A DNA stretch of 64,000 nt from Phymorhynchus buccinoides (GCA_017654935.2 CM065682.1:76363625-76427624); one strand, 5' to 3'; numbered from the stretch's first letter, positions 22,126 through 34,824 are shown. The notes: a model not told the origin generated them from the letters alone. Made by a program: numbers and translations.

Positions 22126-22996
22126 GGTAGGTACCCCCACTGCCCACACCCCACTTTTATATCGGTTGTCAGACTTTCCTGGTAACAAGATTTTCCTTCG
22201 ATTCTCTTGAATTTTTAACCAGAAAAAGGAATTCCTTTTTTTTTTAAATTTAGTCAAGACAAGATCTTTGTGTTCTACTGTATTTTTCAAACACTTTGAA
22301 ATAAGCTTTGTAGAAAATGTGACAACATTACATTCATTTAGTAAGAAGGTTCTCCTCTGCAGGACAGCGGCCACGTGGGAATGATCTGGGACCCCTCAGG
22401 CATTTCATGTTTTTTTCAGGTTTTAGTTGCACTACCAAGGAGGTTAGGGAAAAGTATATAATCACGGGATGTGGTAGAATGAGGAATGGAAAAGGAATGG
22501 AGTGAGGGAAAAAGGTTCCAAAGTCAAGACACGTCGACTTGAAGTTCGTAGACGGGGAAAATTCGAACTGGCAGCTCATAAGGTCCTGAGGACTGGGGAC
22601 CTATACGAGTAATCTGATCCTTCGCACTTATGGAAGTAAATTACCAATGGCAAGTCTAAAGTTCGTAAGAATAGGGGAAATCCCCGTGCCTGGTATGACT
22701 AAAAATATTAGCTAGGTTTCTCTAAAGGTCCGATCCCCGCCCCCCCCCCCCCCCAAAAAAAAAGGGATTGCACTGCAGTTGTGCATGTGATGCACTCTCA
22801 GGTGGGAGCATCCAGAATTTCCCCCAAGTCTCATGGACTCAGTATATACCCAATACAAACCACTAAATGAAAAAGTGCGGTATCACAGTGGCCAGAGGTA
22901 ACAGCATTTGTGCCTTCGTAAGTATATACAGTAAACCCGAAGTCTTGAACCTGCGTATCAGGGGATTTTTCCATCTCACTCAAATTTGAAGACTGT
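22126..22996. other. Intron after E12 (copy A): MITE and SINE pieces, contig end
   Basis: Noisy counterpart of 47214-48066: a GGGTGCAAC-type MITE fragment, then tRNA-derived SINE pieces, then the gap. No exon was found. Confidence 0.5.
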
Positions 22997-23496
22997 NNNN
23001 NNNNNNNNNNNNNNNNNNNNNNNNNNNNNNNNNNNNNNNNNNNNNNNNNNNNNNNNNNNNNNNNNNNNNNNNNNNNNNNNNNNNNNNNNNNNNNNNNNNN
23101 NNNNNNNNNNNNNNNNNNNNNNNNNNNNNNNNNNNNNNNNNNNNNNNNNNNNNNNNNNNNNNNNNNNNNNNNNNNNNNNNNNNNNNNNNNNNNNNNNNNN
23201 NNNNNNNNNNNNNNNNNNNNNNNNNNNNNNNNNNNNNNNNNNNNNNNNNNNNNNNNNNNNNNNNNNNNNNNNNNNNNNNNNNNNNNNNNNNNNNNNNNNN
23301 NNNNNNNNNNNNNNNNNNNNNNNNNNNNNNNNNNNNNNNNNNNNNNNNNNNNNNNNNNNNNNNNNNNNNNNNNNNNNNNNNNNNNNNNNNNNNNNNNNNN
23401 NNNNNNNNNNNNNNNNNNNNNNNNNNNNNNNNNNNNNNNNNNNNNNNNNNNNNNNNNNNNNNNNNNNNNNNNNNNNNNNNNNNNNNNNNNNNNNNN
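22997..23496. other. Assembly gap, exactly 500 N
   Basis: A run of 500 N. The identical size of both gaps in the window indicates a fixed-size scaffolding spacer, so the true distance and adjacency are unknown. Sequence left of the gap corresponds to about 48.07 kb in copy B. Sequence right of it lies upstream of E2, so the join steps backwards in gene order. Confidence 0.98.
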
Positions 23497-24883
23497 TTAA
23501 CATTTCACCTTTCTCTGAAGATTCCATGCCTGATATCACAACAGTGAACACAAATCAGAGATAAAATACACACCCAGTCGTATAGCAATCATTACGAAAA
23601 TTAACCATTTCTGATTACCAAAGTTTGGTAAGCATAAGTCAAGCGAGTTTCCTTTGCACAGCTTTGTTAGGTTAAATGACTATGATTGACAGTGAGGGTC
23701 GTGTTTGGGGGATAATAGGCATTGTTCGGGAATAATTAAGGGGAGTAATTTCAAGGCGTGTGTGTGTGAATGTTCCCGCCTAACCGAGTGGGGACAAAAG
23801 GAAGCTACATTGGCTTAATAGTACAGTGGAACCTCCCTTATAACTTAATATAAGACCTTTAAAAAATCATCAAAATGAGGTCTTATAAGTAAGGGAGGGG
23901 TCTTATAAGGGATAATTTTAATACAACTTAAAATTTATCAACCCAAAAAAGGAATGATTCCAGCAAAAAAAATAGTATAAGTGCATGGCTTTGTACATCG
24001 ATTTCTCGGCAAATATGTAGATTTACACCCTCCTGCTCTATTTCTTGGTTCTTTCCGTGGTTAGGGTTAAGGTTAGGGATAGGGTTAGGGTTAGATGGTC
24101 TTTTCTTTTGCCACAAGCATCTTTTTTTTTGTCAAAATCATCTCTTTTTTTTTTTAGCATTAAATCGCTGCCTTTTAATACTTACAAAGAATGGCAATGT
24201 TCTCGGAGAAGTTAGGTCTTATGTGGGAGGGAGTGCTATAATGGGAGGTCTTATAAGGGAGGTTCCAGTGTAGCCGTCGCCTCGTGTGTTTGATTGGACG
24301 GACATGACAAAGAACACTGCGTCATTCTAAAATTGTTGTCATTTATATTTACGTCACATTTTGCAAAGTTCAATCAGTTTGTGACTGCTTGTAAATCACC
24401 CCTCATTTCTCTATAAAAAAAAATGTTTGCAAGTCGCTCACTTGCATCCTGGTTTATCTCTTTGATGCTGATCAAGGTAAATAACCAATTTTCATCCCCC
24501 CAAAAATAATAATCTTTTTTTAAATTTTTTTATCCTGATTTGTGTTCACAAATGCATGCCTTGCTCTTTGGTTTCAACTTGGTTGTATCATTTACGCATT
24601 GGACTGTAGAGGGGAAGTATTGGTTTTTTGATCTTGTTGGTTTTTTGCTCCTTTTGTTGCCTGCATTTTGCTCCTTTTGCTATTTTTGCTGTTTTGCTGT
24701 TTTTTTGTTTGTCTGTGTTGATAAAGGCGCATTCGCCGAAATATCCAGTAGTTTTCTTTTGTCTCTTGTGAAAAAAATAACGTCACTTTCTCCTTGTCTT
24801 GTAGTTGTTTGTTTGTTGTAATTTTCAGGAAGTTCTCTCCCCTTGTTTATTTTTTCCGAAAATCGTCTATTCCTGCTGTGCAG
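23497..24883. other. Upstream of E2 (contig 2): MITE, short telomere-like run, no exon 1
   Basis: Contains a CAGTGGAACCTCCC-type MITE (23824-24270) and T-rich sequence leading to the E2 acceptor. Within the MITE, 24058-24092 is a short run of TTAGGG-like hexamers. I found no candidate for the NPLOC4 start exon here. Confidence 0.6.
23824..24270. mobile_element. TA-type MITE, CAGTGGAACCTCCC ends, expanded interior
   Basis: The ends CAGTGGAACCTCCCTTATAA and GGGAGGTTCCAGTG mark the element. Its interior carries about 230 bp of extra AT-rich sequence, including the telomere-like run, compared with the 180-bp copy at 43405. Confidence 0.7.
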
Positions 24884-24996
24884 GTCCAGACAGAGTTTGG
24901 CCTGGGAGACACAGGCTGGATGGTGTACACGGGCAGGGACTTCTCCACCTTCATTCGCAACAGCCGTGCCAAGAAGCTGGACGATTACAAACTCAA
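24884..24996 (+). CDS. NPLOC4: NPLOC4 exon 2 (copy B)
   Basis: A 113-bp exon from TGCTGTGCAG to CTCAA|GTAAGA. It encodes VQTEFGLGDTGWMVYTGRDF followed by STFIRNSRAKKLDDYKL. It matches the second half of the N-terminal UBXL domain of Npl4, which binds the N-domain of p97. It ends in phase 2 and joins cleanly to E3. Its last ~50 bases and donor are the seed of the tandem array that follows. Confidence 0.9.
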
Positions 24997-25004
24997 GTAA
25001 GACC

Positions 25005-26139
25005 GGGTTTTTTTTTTGGGGGGGGTTGTTTTTTGCGTTACCCTAAAGCTAAAAGACTCCAGGGATCATTCGCAACAGCCGTGCCAAGAAGCTGGACAAT
25101 TACAAACTCAAGTAAGAGGGTTTGTTTTTTGTTTGTTTGCGTACCCTGGCTAGAAAGACTCCAGGGATCATCCCAACAGCCACGCCAAGAAGCTGGGCGA
25201 TTTTTGTTTGTTTGTTTGCGTACCCTGGCTAAAAGACTCCAGGGATCATCCCAAACAGCCGCGCCAAGAAGCTGGACAATTACAAACTCAAGTAAGAGGT
25301 TGTTTTTGTGTGTGTTTTTTGCGTACCGTGGCTAAAAGACTCCAGGGATCATCCCAACAGCCACGCCAAGAAGCTGGGCAATTTTTGTTTGTTTGCGTAC
25401 CCTGGCTAAAAGACTCCAGGGATCATTTGCAACAGCCGTGCCAAGAAGCTGGACGATTACAAACTCAAGTAAGAGGGTTGTGACTTTTTGTTTGTTTGGC
25501 GTACCCTGGCTAAAAGACTCCAGGGATCATTTGCAACAGCCGTGCCAAGAAGCTGGACGATTACAAACTCAAGTAAGAGGGTTGGTTTTTTGTGTACCCT
25601 GGCTAAAAGAGACTCCATGGATCATCCCAACAGCCACGCCAAGAAGCTGGGTGATTTTTGTTTGTTTGTTTTCGTACCCTGGCTAAAAGAGTCCAGGGAT
25701 CATCCCAACAAGCCGCGTCAAGAAAACTGGATGATTGCAAACTCCAAGTAAGAGGGTTTTGTTTTTGTTTGCGTACCCTGGCTAAAAAGACTCCAGGGAT
25801 CATCCCAACAGTCACAGCAAGAAGCTGGACGATTAACAAACTCAAGTAAGTGGGTGTGTTTTTTTGCGTACCCTGGCTAAAGACTCCAGGGATCATTCCC
25901 AACATCCGCGCCAAGAAGCTGGATGATTACAAACTCAGTTAAGTGTCGTTTTTGTTGTTATTTGTTTGTTTTCGTACCCTGGCTAAAAAAGACTCCAGGG
26001 ATCATCCCAACAGCCGTGCCAAGAAGCTGGACGATTACAAACTCAAGTAAGAGGGGTTTTTTGTTTGTTTGCGTACCCTGGCTAAAAGACTCCAGGGATC
26101 ATTCGCAACAGCCGCGACAAGAAGCTGGACGATTAATAC
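25005..26139 (+). repeat. Tandem array built from the 3' edge of exon 2 (copy B)
   Basis: About 12 units of 75-90 bp begin right after the real E2 donor. A unit is GTACCCTGGCTAAAAGACTC + CAGGGATCAT + an E2 end copy (CGCAACAGCCGTGCCAAGAA ... CTCAAGTAAG). Roughly two thirds keep the exon end and its donor; the rest break off after AAGAAGCTGGG. The array runs into the piggyBac-type relic at 26140. Confidence 0.92.
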
Positions 26140-27674
26140 TTAACTCTTTCAATCCTGCAGACCAGTTTCAAGGCTTAATTCCTTTCAATCCTGGAGAACG
26201 GAAAACCGTTCTGGAAGAAATAACTCCTTTCAATCCGAGAGACCGGTATTCCGGGATCGTACTTTGGACTTCCCGCAATTCGCGTCATCAAAGTATGTCA
26301 TTTACCCTTGACCCAGCCCTAACGGGACTGTTTATGAATGAAATGTGATGCCAGACCCCCCAGCCGTTTACCCTTCCCTTTCCCCCACCCCCTCCTCCTT
26401 CCAGCTCTGTGGGAAAGGGGTCGTTTTGAATGAATGCGTGTAGTAGGTGTGTGTACTGTGCACGGGGTGGCATTTTTTCTTGGCAGTGAAAATGGAAGGT
26501 TGGAGAAAATTCTGATTCTGACCAATTTGAACAGAAGAAGAGTGAGTTTAGTTCGTGGCAGCTATTGAAGCGCATATACATAGGTGGTGATGATGCTAGT
26601 GGTGAGGATTAGATTATCAAAACTTACCTTTGTTCTACATTCGACCGAGTTTTGAGTGGATTAGGGGGAATTATGTCACAGCAAAACCGAAACTAGGACG
26701 GAATTCAAACATCGATCAGGGCCTGTGTGTGTGTTAGACACATCAATGAAAGCGCTAGATTATTTTCAGTTATATTATTCTGATGAAGTGTTCAGTTCTC
26801 TGCTAGAATATACCAACAATAACACCTAAAAAAAACGCACCGAGGAGCCAGAGAAAAACAAAGGTGTAGGTGACAAGCACACCTGTGTGTTGTGCACGGC
26901 ACAACACCCCAAGTACAAGCATGCACACACTGGTGTCAGCTATACCGACACCCCTTCAAAAAGTGTCAAACTACAATGATGTGTGAAAAGTGTGTATCTG
27001 TGCTGCAAACAGCGTCATAGTGACTGCTTCAAGGTGTATCACACACGTGTCACAGATGTGTGACATGTGATGTGATGACTGTGACAGGGGTACATACATG
27101 CGTAGATAGGGAACGTGAAAATATCTGTGTAAAAAAAAAGTGTGCAAAATAGTGTGGTGCTTGTTCTCTATATATTTGTGTTGTATCCATACATAATCGT
27201 CAAAACAGACAATAAACTGTTGATGTGTTGGGGACAATTATGGTGACAATGGTGACACTTATCCATGGAGTAATGACAAGCACAATGCATGGGGATGTAC
27301 AGGAGGCATCGCTTGGTGAGTGCGTGCATGAAATATACAATTTGCTTGAAAAACACTGACCTGCATGTATGGCATGATGGTATGTTTTATGTTAAATTGT
27401 AAACTTACCTGTTTTACACCTGTGTGTCATCTGTCAAAGTGTCATGTCACCATAATGTGTCAACATGGTCACAAACAGCTTCTCACATCAAATCCCTACA
27501 CAACGGTATATGACATTCTTAGGTTCGTGTAATGTGGGTTACTGCCGTAAGTCTCTAAAATAAGTACCCCATTATCACATTTTTAATCCAGGAATGAAGG
27601 GAATAGATAGATAATAGAAACATAGGAATGAGGGGAAGTAACAGTTAGTGTAAAGCAAGGAATGAAAGAGTTAA
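26140..27674. mobile_element. piggyBac-type relic (copy B)
   Basis: Second copy of the element at 544-2069, again bounded by TTAA with ends TTAACTCTTTCAATCC and GGAATGAAAGAGTTAA. It differs from copy A by small indels only, for example loss of a few bases near 26160. Confidence 0.62.
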
Positions 27675-27824
27675 GTAAGAGGGGTTTGGGGGGTTATTTT
27701 TGCATACCCTGGCTTAAAGACTCCAGGGATCAGCCCAACAGCCGAAGCACTTGAACACTATCAGAGATGAGATTTTTTTTTTTTTTTTCTTTTTTTCCCT
27801 CCAATTTTTTTTTTTTCTTCCTTT

Positions 27825-28480
27825 TTGATGGCCCAAGGGTCATTTTTGAGATCAGTGTAAATCCATTGAGAAAATTGAGGGGTAGGGGTAGGGGTGTTAG
27901 GTTTTGTGTTTGAATCGTAAATGCGGCAAGAAGTTCTTGATTGGTTCATTCTCAAATGGACATTTCAGGTTACTGCTTGGGGCAGCCAAGACTGCTCTGT
28001 TTATCATTACTTTGCAGTTTGCAAAGCTTGAAGCGGAAATGTTTTCCATTTGTTGATGAAACCTACACCGGGCCACAGACCTGGCTTCTTTTTTCCTCCT
28101 TTTTGGTTTTCTGAGAATCTCATCTCTGAAGATGAGATTTGTCCTCCAATTGGAGGATTTCCTCCATTTTGATGGCCCCAGGGGTCATTTTTGAGACCAG
28201 TGTAAATCCATTGAGAAAATTGGGGGGTAGGGGTAGGGGTGTTAGGTTTTGTGTGGAATCGTAAGTTTGATATTTTGTTCTCGATTGGTTCATTCTCAAA
28301 TGGACATTTCCGGTTACTGCTTGGGGCAGCCAAGACTGCTCTGTTTATCATTACTCTGCAGTTTGCAGAACTGAAAACGGAAGTTGTTATCCATTTGCTG
28401 ATGTAGCCTACACCGGGCCCCGGACCCCCCGGCTTCTTTTTTCCTCCTTTTTGGTTTTCTGACAATCTCATCTCTGGGCC
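27825..28480. repeat. Two tandem copies of the ~350-bp unit (copy B)
   Basis: Counterpart of 2195-2850. A T-rich expansion lies just before it (27773-27815). Confidence 0.7.
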
Positions 28481-28528
28481 CCTGCAGCCCTGTGAATCAT
28501 GTGGGATAAGTATGCTCCAGATTGTTCA

Positions 28529-29252
28529 AACGATGACGATGATGATGACGATGACGATAATGATGATGATAACGATAATGATGACGATAACGATAATGAT
28601 AACGATGATAACGATGACGATAATGATGACGATAACGATAATGACCATAACGATAATGATGACGATAACGATAATGATAACGATAATGATGACGATAACG
28701 ATAATGATAACGATGATAACGATGACGATAGCGATAATGACCATAACGATAATGATGATGATGATAACGATAATGATGACGATAACGATAATGATAACGA
28801 TGATGACGATAACGATGATAATGATGATAACGATAATGATGACGTAATTCGGATAACGATAATGATGACGATGACAATAATGATAACGATAATGATGATG
28901 ATAACGATAATGATGACGATAATGATGACGATAACGATAATGATAACGATGATGACGATAACGATGACGATAGCGATAATGACCATAACGATAACGATGA
29001 TGACGATAATGATAACGATAATGATGACGATATTCGGATAACGATAATGATGACGATGACAATAATGATAACGATAAGGATGACAATAACGATAATGATG
29101 ACAATAACGATAATGATGATGACAATAACGATAATGATGATGATAACGATAATGATGACAATAACGATAGCGATGACTAATAATGATGATGATAACGATA
29201 ATGATGACAATAATGATAGCGATGACAATGATGATAACGATAATGATGACGA
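28529..29252. repeat. GAT/AAC-type satellite next to exon 3 (copy B)
   Basis: Counterpart of 2895-3612, with a different internal order of hexamers. It ends 14 bp before E3. The length and arrangement differences between copies are what one expects of alleles or of error-prone assembly of a satellite. Confidence 0.95.
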
Positions 29253-29266
29253 TGGCCGTGGCGCAG

Positions 29267-29538
29267 GCACGGAGACATGCTGTACATGAAGCTGGAGGAG
29301 CGGGCCGGGGCGCAGAGCAGCGCCATGGAGACGGACGGGGCCGAGGCGGCATCCACCTCCTTCGCAGGTGCTGGGGGTGCGGCCGACTGCAGCAGCGCCC
29401 CCTCCCCGCCCTTCCACCCCGCCTCCACCACCACCACCACCTCCTCCTTGGACAGGCGGTGAGGAGAAGGAGGACGAGGTGGACCTCATCCTCAGCAAGC
29501 AGGACGGAAAGATCTACGAGGGACAGGAATGAACAGTT
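29267..29538 (+). CDS. NPLOC4: NPLOC4 exon 3 (copy B)
   Basis: Same exon as 3629-3902. It lacks 5 bp that copy A has in the Pro/Thr linker, and has one extra base before the GGEEKEDEVDL segment and another in the KIYR codon run. Each copy therefore breaks the frame at a different place, which points to sequencing error. Confidence 0.83.
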
Positions 29539-29594
29539 GTGAGTTGCACTTTGCAGTCTCTTATGTGTGTGCGTGTGTGTTGTTGTTGTTGTCA

Positions 29595-29813
29595 AGGGCT
29601 CCCAGGGACCCCCATTTGGGGGTCTTATGAAGCACTAAAATTCTACAGGACCCTCTAAAAGAATGTGCAGGGGGGTCCCAGGGATGCACTAGAAAAATTC
29701 TTTTTAGCATTCGCTATGCCACCTGGGACCCTCTGTCCCGCCTCTAGGACCCTCTATACTATGAGTGAAGGAGTCCCTGGGACCCCTTGTTTTGCGGGAG
29801 ATTTGGGAGCCCT
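29595..29813. mobile_element. Short TIR element, AGGGCTCCCAG ends (copy B)
   Basis: Counterpart of 3960-4174, with the same inverted ends. Confidence 0.5.
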
Positions 29814-29841
29814 GGTTGTTGTTGTCGTACCCTGGCTTAAC

Positions 29842-30812
29842 GGTTAACCCTTTCGCCGCCAGCCATTTTTCAGCAGAAAACATTTCCATTAAACTTACCT
29901 GGGTAGAGAAAAGAAATCTGTCTGCAATATTGGGGATTCCTCTGTGACATATTATAATAATAATAATGGGAATAATAATAATAAATGGGAATTTATATAG
30001 AGCTCTTTCTCACATGAGCTCAGTGCGCTTTACATTGATAACAAGAACATTAAAGGCAAACAAATAATGAATCATTAGAAAGTAAAATAAACATGATGAT
30101 TGCACGCAACGTTCTCTTAGTCTTACTTCACACACACACACACACACATTACACACACGTACGTGGTGGCGCACACATACATACACACACACGTATGCAC
30201 GCCTGTATGCATGCAGGCACACACACACATACATGCACAAACACACGCACACACATGAACGCACGCACGCACACACTTACACACACATTATACAAGAGTA
30301 AAATAGTTACAATATGAAAATTCTAAGAAGAAACATAGACCACCACATTCACATTCTCAATCAAGTTTGAATACAATACTGCAACATCAAATAAAATCAT
30401 ACTACCATCGACATACCAATTACATGACTAATTATGACTAATAGACAAATTTTGCAAGAACAAAAATACCCTTCTACCTAATTTACAAGCATTTAAAGTT
30501 TACAAGACGTAGACATTCTACATACAACATACGAATAATAAAATAATTGTAAATACATTTTTTTTTACAAGATTTATGCAATGAAACGGACCCCCCCCCC
30601 CCCCCCCCCCCCCCCCGCCAACCTCATACACAAAACGCTAATCAATCATAATATGTCTGAAACAAGTATAAAGTAAGGCCTATCCTTACCTCCCAAGATT
30701 AAGGGAATAGGGTCTTTGGATAACAGACCCTGATTTGATGCCTTTTTAGTGACATGGGTGTTGAATCATTGTGGTGCAAAAATGCGACTTTGGCGTTGAA
30801 AGGGTTAAAGAC
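29842..30812. mobile_element. TTAA MITE split by nested repeat and microsatellites (copy B)
   Basis: Counterpart of 4205-5150: left end TTAACCCTTTCGCCGCC, right end GTTGAAAGGGTTAA near 30806. The nested part again has CA-rich and poly-C runs. Confidence 0.55.
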
Positions 30813-31282
30813 TCCAGGGATCGTCCCAACAGCCGAAGCGCTTGACACACTGTGGTACAAATGCACCCGCTAGGGATGAGAACATTACGTGTTTGTGAGA
30901 CCGTTTTTGATTAACCCTGCCAATTGCGTGGGCAGCCACACTCCGACTTCGAAGGATTTTGGAGACTGATGATGTTATGCTAGGAGCTTGCCATGGCTAA
31001 AGACAATCCCCGCACAACTATGCCGAACATAACAACATTTTGATGTAGCTTTGGTATTCTGCCGCCATTTAAAAAAAAATCTTTAAAACAATTTTCTCCT
31101 TTGAGCTCCTGTCAAAGCAGACTGTCAGCTAATGTAGCGTAGGCTTAGGCCTATCCTTATCTCCCAAAATTATGAAAATAGGGTCTTCGGATAACAGGCC
31201 CTGGGGGGGATTTCATGCCTTTTAGTGACATGGGTGCTAAACCATTGTGGTGCATAAATGCGACATGGGCAGTGAAAGGGTT

Positions 31283-32126
31283 AAAGTACCGCAAAACATG
31301 GACTATAAGCCGCTACTATGAGGGTTAAAGTACTGCAAAACATGGACTATAAGCCGCTACTATGAGGGGATAAGTACCGCAAAACATGGACTATAAGCCG
31401 CTACTATGAGGGGAAAAGTACCGCAAAACATGGACTATAAGCCGCTACTATGAGGGGAAAAGTACCGCAAAACATGGACTATAAGCCGCTACTATGAGGG
31501 GAAAAGTACCGCAAAACATGGACTATAAGCCGCTACTATGAGGGTTAAAGTACCGCAAAACATGGACTATAAGCCGCTACTATGATGGTTAAAGTACCGC
31601 AAAACATGGACTATAAGCCGCTACTATGATGGTTAAAGTACCGCAAAACATGGACTATAAGCCGCTACTATGATGGTTAAAGTACCGCAAAACATGGACT
31701 ATAAGCCGCTACTATGATGGTTAAAGTACCGCAAAACATGGACTATAAGCCGCTACTATGATGGTTAAAGTACCGCAAAACATGGACTATAAGCCGCTAC
31801 TATGATGGTTAAAGTACCGCAAAACATGGACTATAAGCCGCAACTATGAGGGGAAAAGTACTGCAAAACATGGACTATAAGCCGCTACTATGAGGGTTAA
31901 AGTACCGCAAAACATGGACTATAAGCCGCTACTATGAGGGTTAAAGTACCGCAAAACATGGACTATAAGCCGCTACTATGATGGTTAAAGTACCGCAAAA
32001 CATGGACTATAAGCCGCAACTATGAGGGGAAAAGTACTGCAAAACATGGACTATAAGCCGCTACTATGAGGGTTAAAGTACCGCAAAACATGGACTATAA
32101 GCCGCTACTATGAGGGTTAAAGTAGC
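31283..32126. repeat. 44-bp satellite, about 19 units (copy B)
   Basis: Counterpart of 5622-6465. The order of variant units differs from copy A in several places, while the unit count is about the same. Confidence 0.95.
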
Positions 32127-32976
32127 GGCTTATAGTCCATATTTTGCGGTACTTTAACCCTTTCACTGCCCATGTCGCATTTATGCACCGCAATGGTTTA
32201 GCACCCATAGACTTAGCACTTATAGACTGATGTGGCTTATCTGCGGATTTCTTTCCACTCTATATTTATCAGTATGATTAAATCTGTTTCTAGCCACATT
32301 CTTCAGCCTATTTTGAGCTTCTTTAGACTCCAAACTGGTTCTGGTTAATATCAATAGATTCAAATCTCATGTTTAAAGTATCTGAGAGCCTTGAATACTC
32401 ATGTTCTGATAGGAGAATTTATGTATTTGTGTCGCTTTGTGCACATACAATTTTCTCTGCGGCTTATAAACTGGTGCGGCTTATATGTGAATAAATACCT
32501 AATATTCTGTCAATTTAACTCTCTCTATACTATTGTACGCTATAGCGTACATGACGCGCACAAACGTTCCATACTAGGCGGGTTTGCGTCATTACATAAA
32601 AATTATTTAAAACATAATGCTTAACCGCACAGTTTTGAAAATTTGCAGTATTGTTTATAATAATAATAAAAGCTAGCATATGTTATAATTCCAAAGTAAA
32701 ATTTTCATTATTAGCAGATTTAAAAAAAAAGCATAACAAAGAAGATGAAGAGAGGGGTAGTGACTCGTTTTCATTCATTGCCGTACTAAAAATAGACTGG
32801 AAGTGATTTCATTGGTTGAAAACTATTAAGGGACCGTAGAGGAACACTTCTATACCAGTTTGGGTTGCATGGCTTCGCGGAGTTGTGAATTGTGAATGGT
32901 TAAACACTATGTACGCTATAGCGTACATTAGTATTGAACGGTTGTAAAGGGAAGCAATCAGCCAGTAAAGAGTGAT

Positions 32977-33127
32977 GGATGGAAGTTCAGTTTAACGTCG
33001 CGTATCGGCTTTCGCCATGTACGACGGGCTGAACAAACCAACCCAGGTATAAACAAAAATTTATGTTCCTGAATCACTGTCTTAGCCAAAAGGCTGAGAA
33101 GCGATCAGTTGTCTGAAAATTCGCGTC
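32977..33127 (-). mobile_element. U2-headed SINE, insertion 1 (copy B)
   Basis: Counterpart of 7310-7464, with the U2-like start at 33105 on the minus strand. The right-hand target duplication is blurred by small indels here. Confidence 0.75.
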
Positions 33128-33249
33128 AAAGTAAGAGAGTTTTGAGTTAAGGGATGCGGCTTATATACAGGTGCGTCTTATAGTCCAGTTTTTACAGTAT
33201 ATACTTTATAAAGGTTCAGTGGTTAATTGTTTATGTTGTCTATTTACAG

Positions 33250-33298
33250 ATGTCGCCACGGGCCCAAAGGAAAGTGTCTTCATTGCGTACCGTTGGAG
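33250..33298 (+). CDS. NPLOC4: NPLOC4 exon 4 (copy B)
   Basis: Identical to 7582-7630: 49 bp encoding the CRHGPKGKCLHC zinc site, in frame with E3 and E5. Confidence 0.92.
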
Positions 33299-34824
33299 GT
33301 AAGCAAAATCAAAACATTTATATTATTTAGAACATTTGATAATGGGGACATTTTATTTTTTGTGTTTTCTGTAACATTTGACACAACAACCAAAATTTTA
33401 AAGAAAGGCAGATCTGGTCAGGTTTTATTTTCATTTTGGGTGCAGTTTTTCTCTGCAATAACAGATATGAATTTTGTTGCGATGAAAACTCTTTTTTTTT
33501 AAACACGCTTACAACCTAAAGCATTTGAAAGGTAGGTAGGTTGAGGCCAAATTATTTTTGAGAAATGCTTTTTGAGTTTCTATTCAATTTTAGACTATCA
33601 GTTACCAAGTTTGAAAGAAATTTAGATTTGAAAATTCTGAAGAATGATTGTTAGAAAAGAAATGTATAGACATTGAAGAAAGACATGATGAAACCAGGAT
33701 TATTTTATCAAAAAGTTATTTTATATTAGAGGGGATTGTCTGCTTCATTGTGTTTATCATAACATTAGCCCTTCCCCCGAAGACGGAGTGTGGCTGCCCA
33801 CGTGGCAGGGTAATCAAAAACGGTCACACACATAATGTTCCCATCCCTAGCTGATGCACTTGTACCATAGTGTTCATGTGCTTCGGCTGTTGGGATGATC
33901 CCTGGAGTCTTTTAGCCAGGGTACACAACCAACTAACCATAACATTAGCCCCTTCACTGCCAAAGGAAAACTGAAAAATTCAATTATCGATTTTCTTATT
34001 ATGCAATTTAAAGACCCACCACTCCCATGTGTTAAGATCAGTGTTTTCATGTTCTCCCTCTTATCACTGGTAAGAAATCTTAAGAAATCTTCCAAGCATA
34101 ATAGGGAAAATACACGTGACGTGGTGGGTCTTTAAAAGAGACCTGTTAGACTCAATCTGAGGAAATGTTCTAGAGATATGTATTTTTTTAAATTTTATAT
34201 ATAGCGCAACACCTCTCAGTTGAAACTGGAGCTCTTTGCGCTTTACAATTTATTAAGATAAGATACATTAATAAAGAAACAAAACCGCAAAGTTGCATCA
34301 AGTTTACCAAAGTTTGTTCCTCGGTATAGAGAGCAATGTCCCATCAATGATGTGCCCCATGAAGAGGATAGTTAACGCTTTCTGCACTGTGTGTTGACGC
34401 AACTTCAAATTTTTTTTACGGGGATCTAAAATAAAATCGCTGTTCACAAGAAGTTTGTACTGTGAAACTGAAACTGAAAGCAGAAGTCTTCAGTTGTGAA
34501 AACGATCGCCATGACGTAGTCATGATACAATGCTTCAATGCTTAAAATGGCACAATCAGTGGAGAGGTAAGCATGCCGTTTTATTCGGCTTGTGTAAGAC
34601 AATGTTTTCTTGTCAGGAGATGAAGACTTTGCTTCTTTATTTTAAAAAAATGCTTCAGCTTCAGGGGGCTGCGCTCCCTGACCCCCGCTCTCTCGGGGGA
34701 GGGGGGGGGGGGAATAACCCCCCCAGTATTTCCAGATTTTGATTCTGGAAAGTTGGCAGCTGTGTGACTGGGATGTGTGCCTTGTTTCAGCCCCATGTTG
34801 AACAGAACATGTGCCTTGTTTCAG
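33299..34824. other. Intron 4 (copy B): no gene
   Basis: Counterpart of 7631-9159, nearly identical. It contains the same inverted dispersed-repeat piece and the duplicated acceptor edge before E5. Confidence 0.55.

Larger units (their letters stand above)
1..22996 (+). other. NPLOC4: Contig 1: NPLOC4 copy A (E2 array to E12), partial gene
   Basis: This contig enters the gene inside the array derived from the end of E2 and holds exons E3 to E12. It aligns with contig 2 from about 25.0 kb to 48.07 kb with an offset of 25.59-25.66 kb, and the introns and nested transposons are shared. Up to about 15.4 kb the copies differ only slightly, mostly in homopolymer length and short indels. From about 15.4 kb to the gap, copy A carries scattered indels and substitutions every few bases, and E9-E12 cannot be read in one frame. 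That pattern fits uncorrected long-read sequence better than natural decay, because introns, repeats and exons are hit alike. Confidence 0.85.

Noticed and set aside
22976..23564. Open frames across the first N gap
   Set aside because: They consist of unknown residues and exist only because N has no stop codons.
28468..29595. 375-aa and 333-aa minus-strand frames in copy B
   Set aside because: Same satellite artefact as in copy A, extended antisense through exon 3 of NPLOC4.
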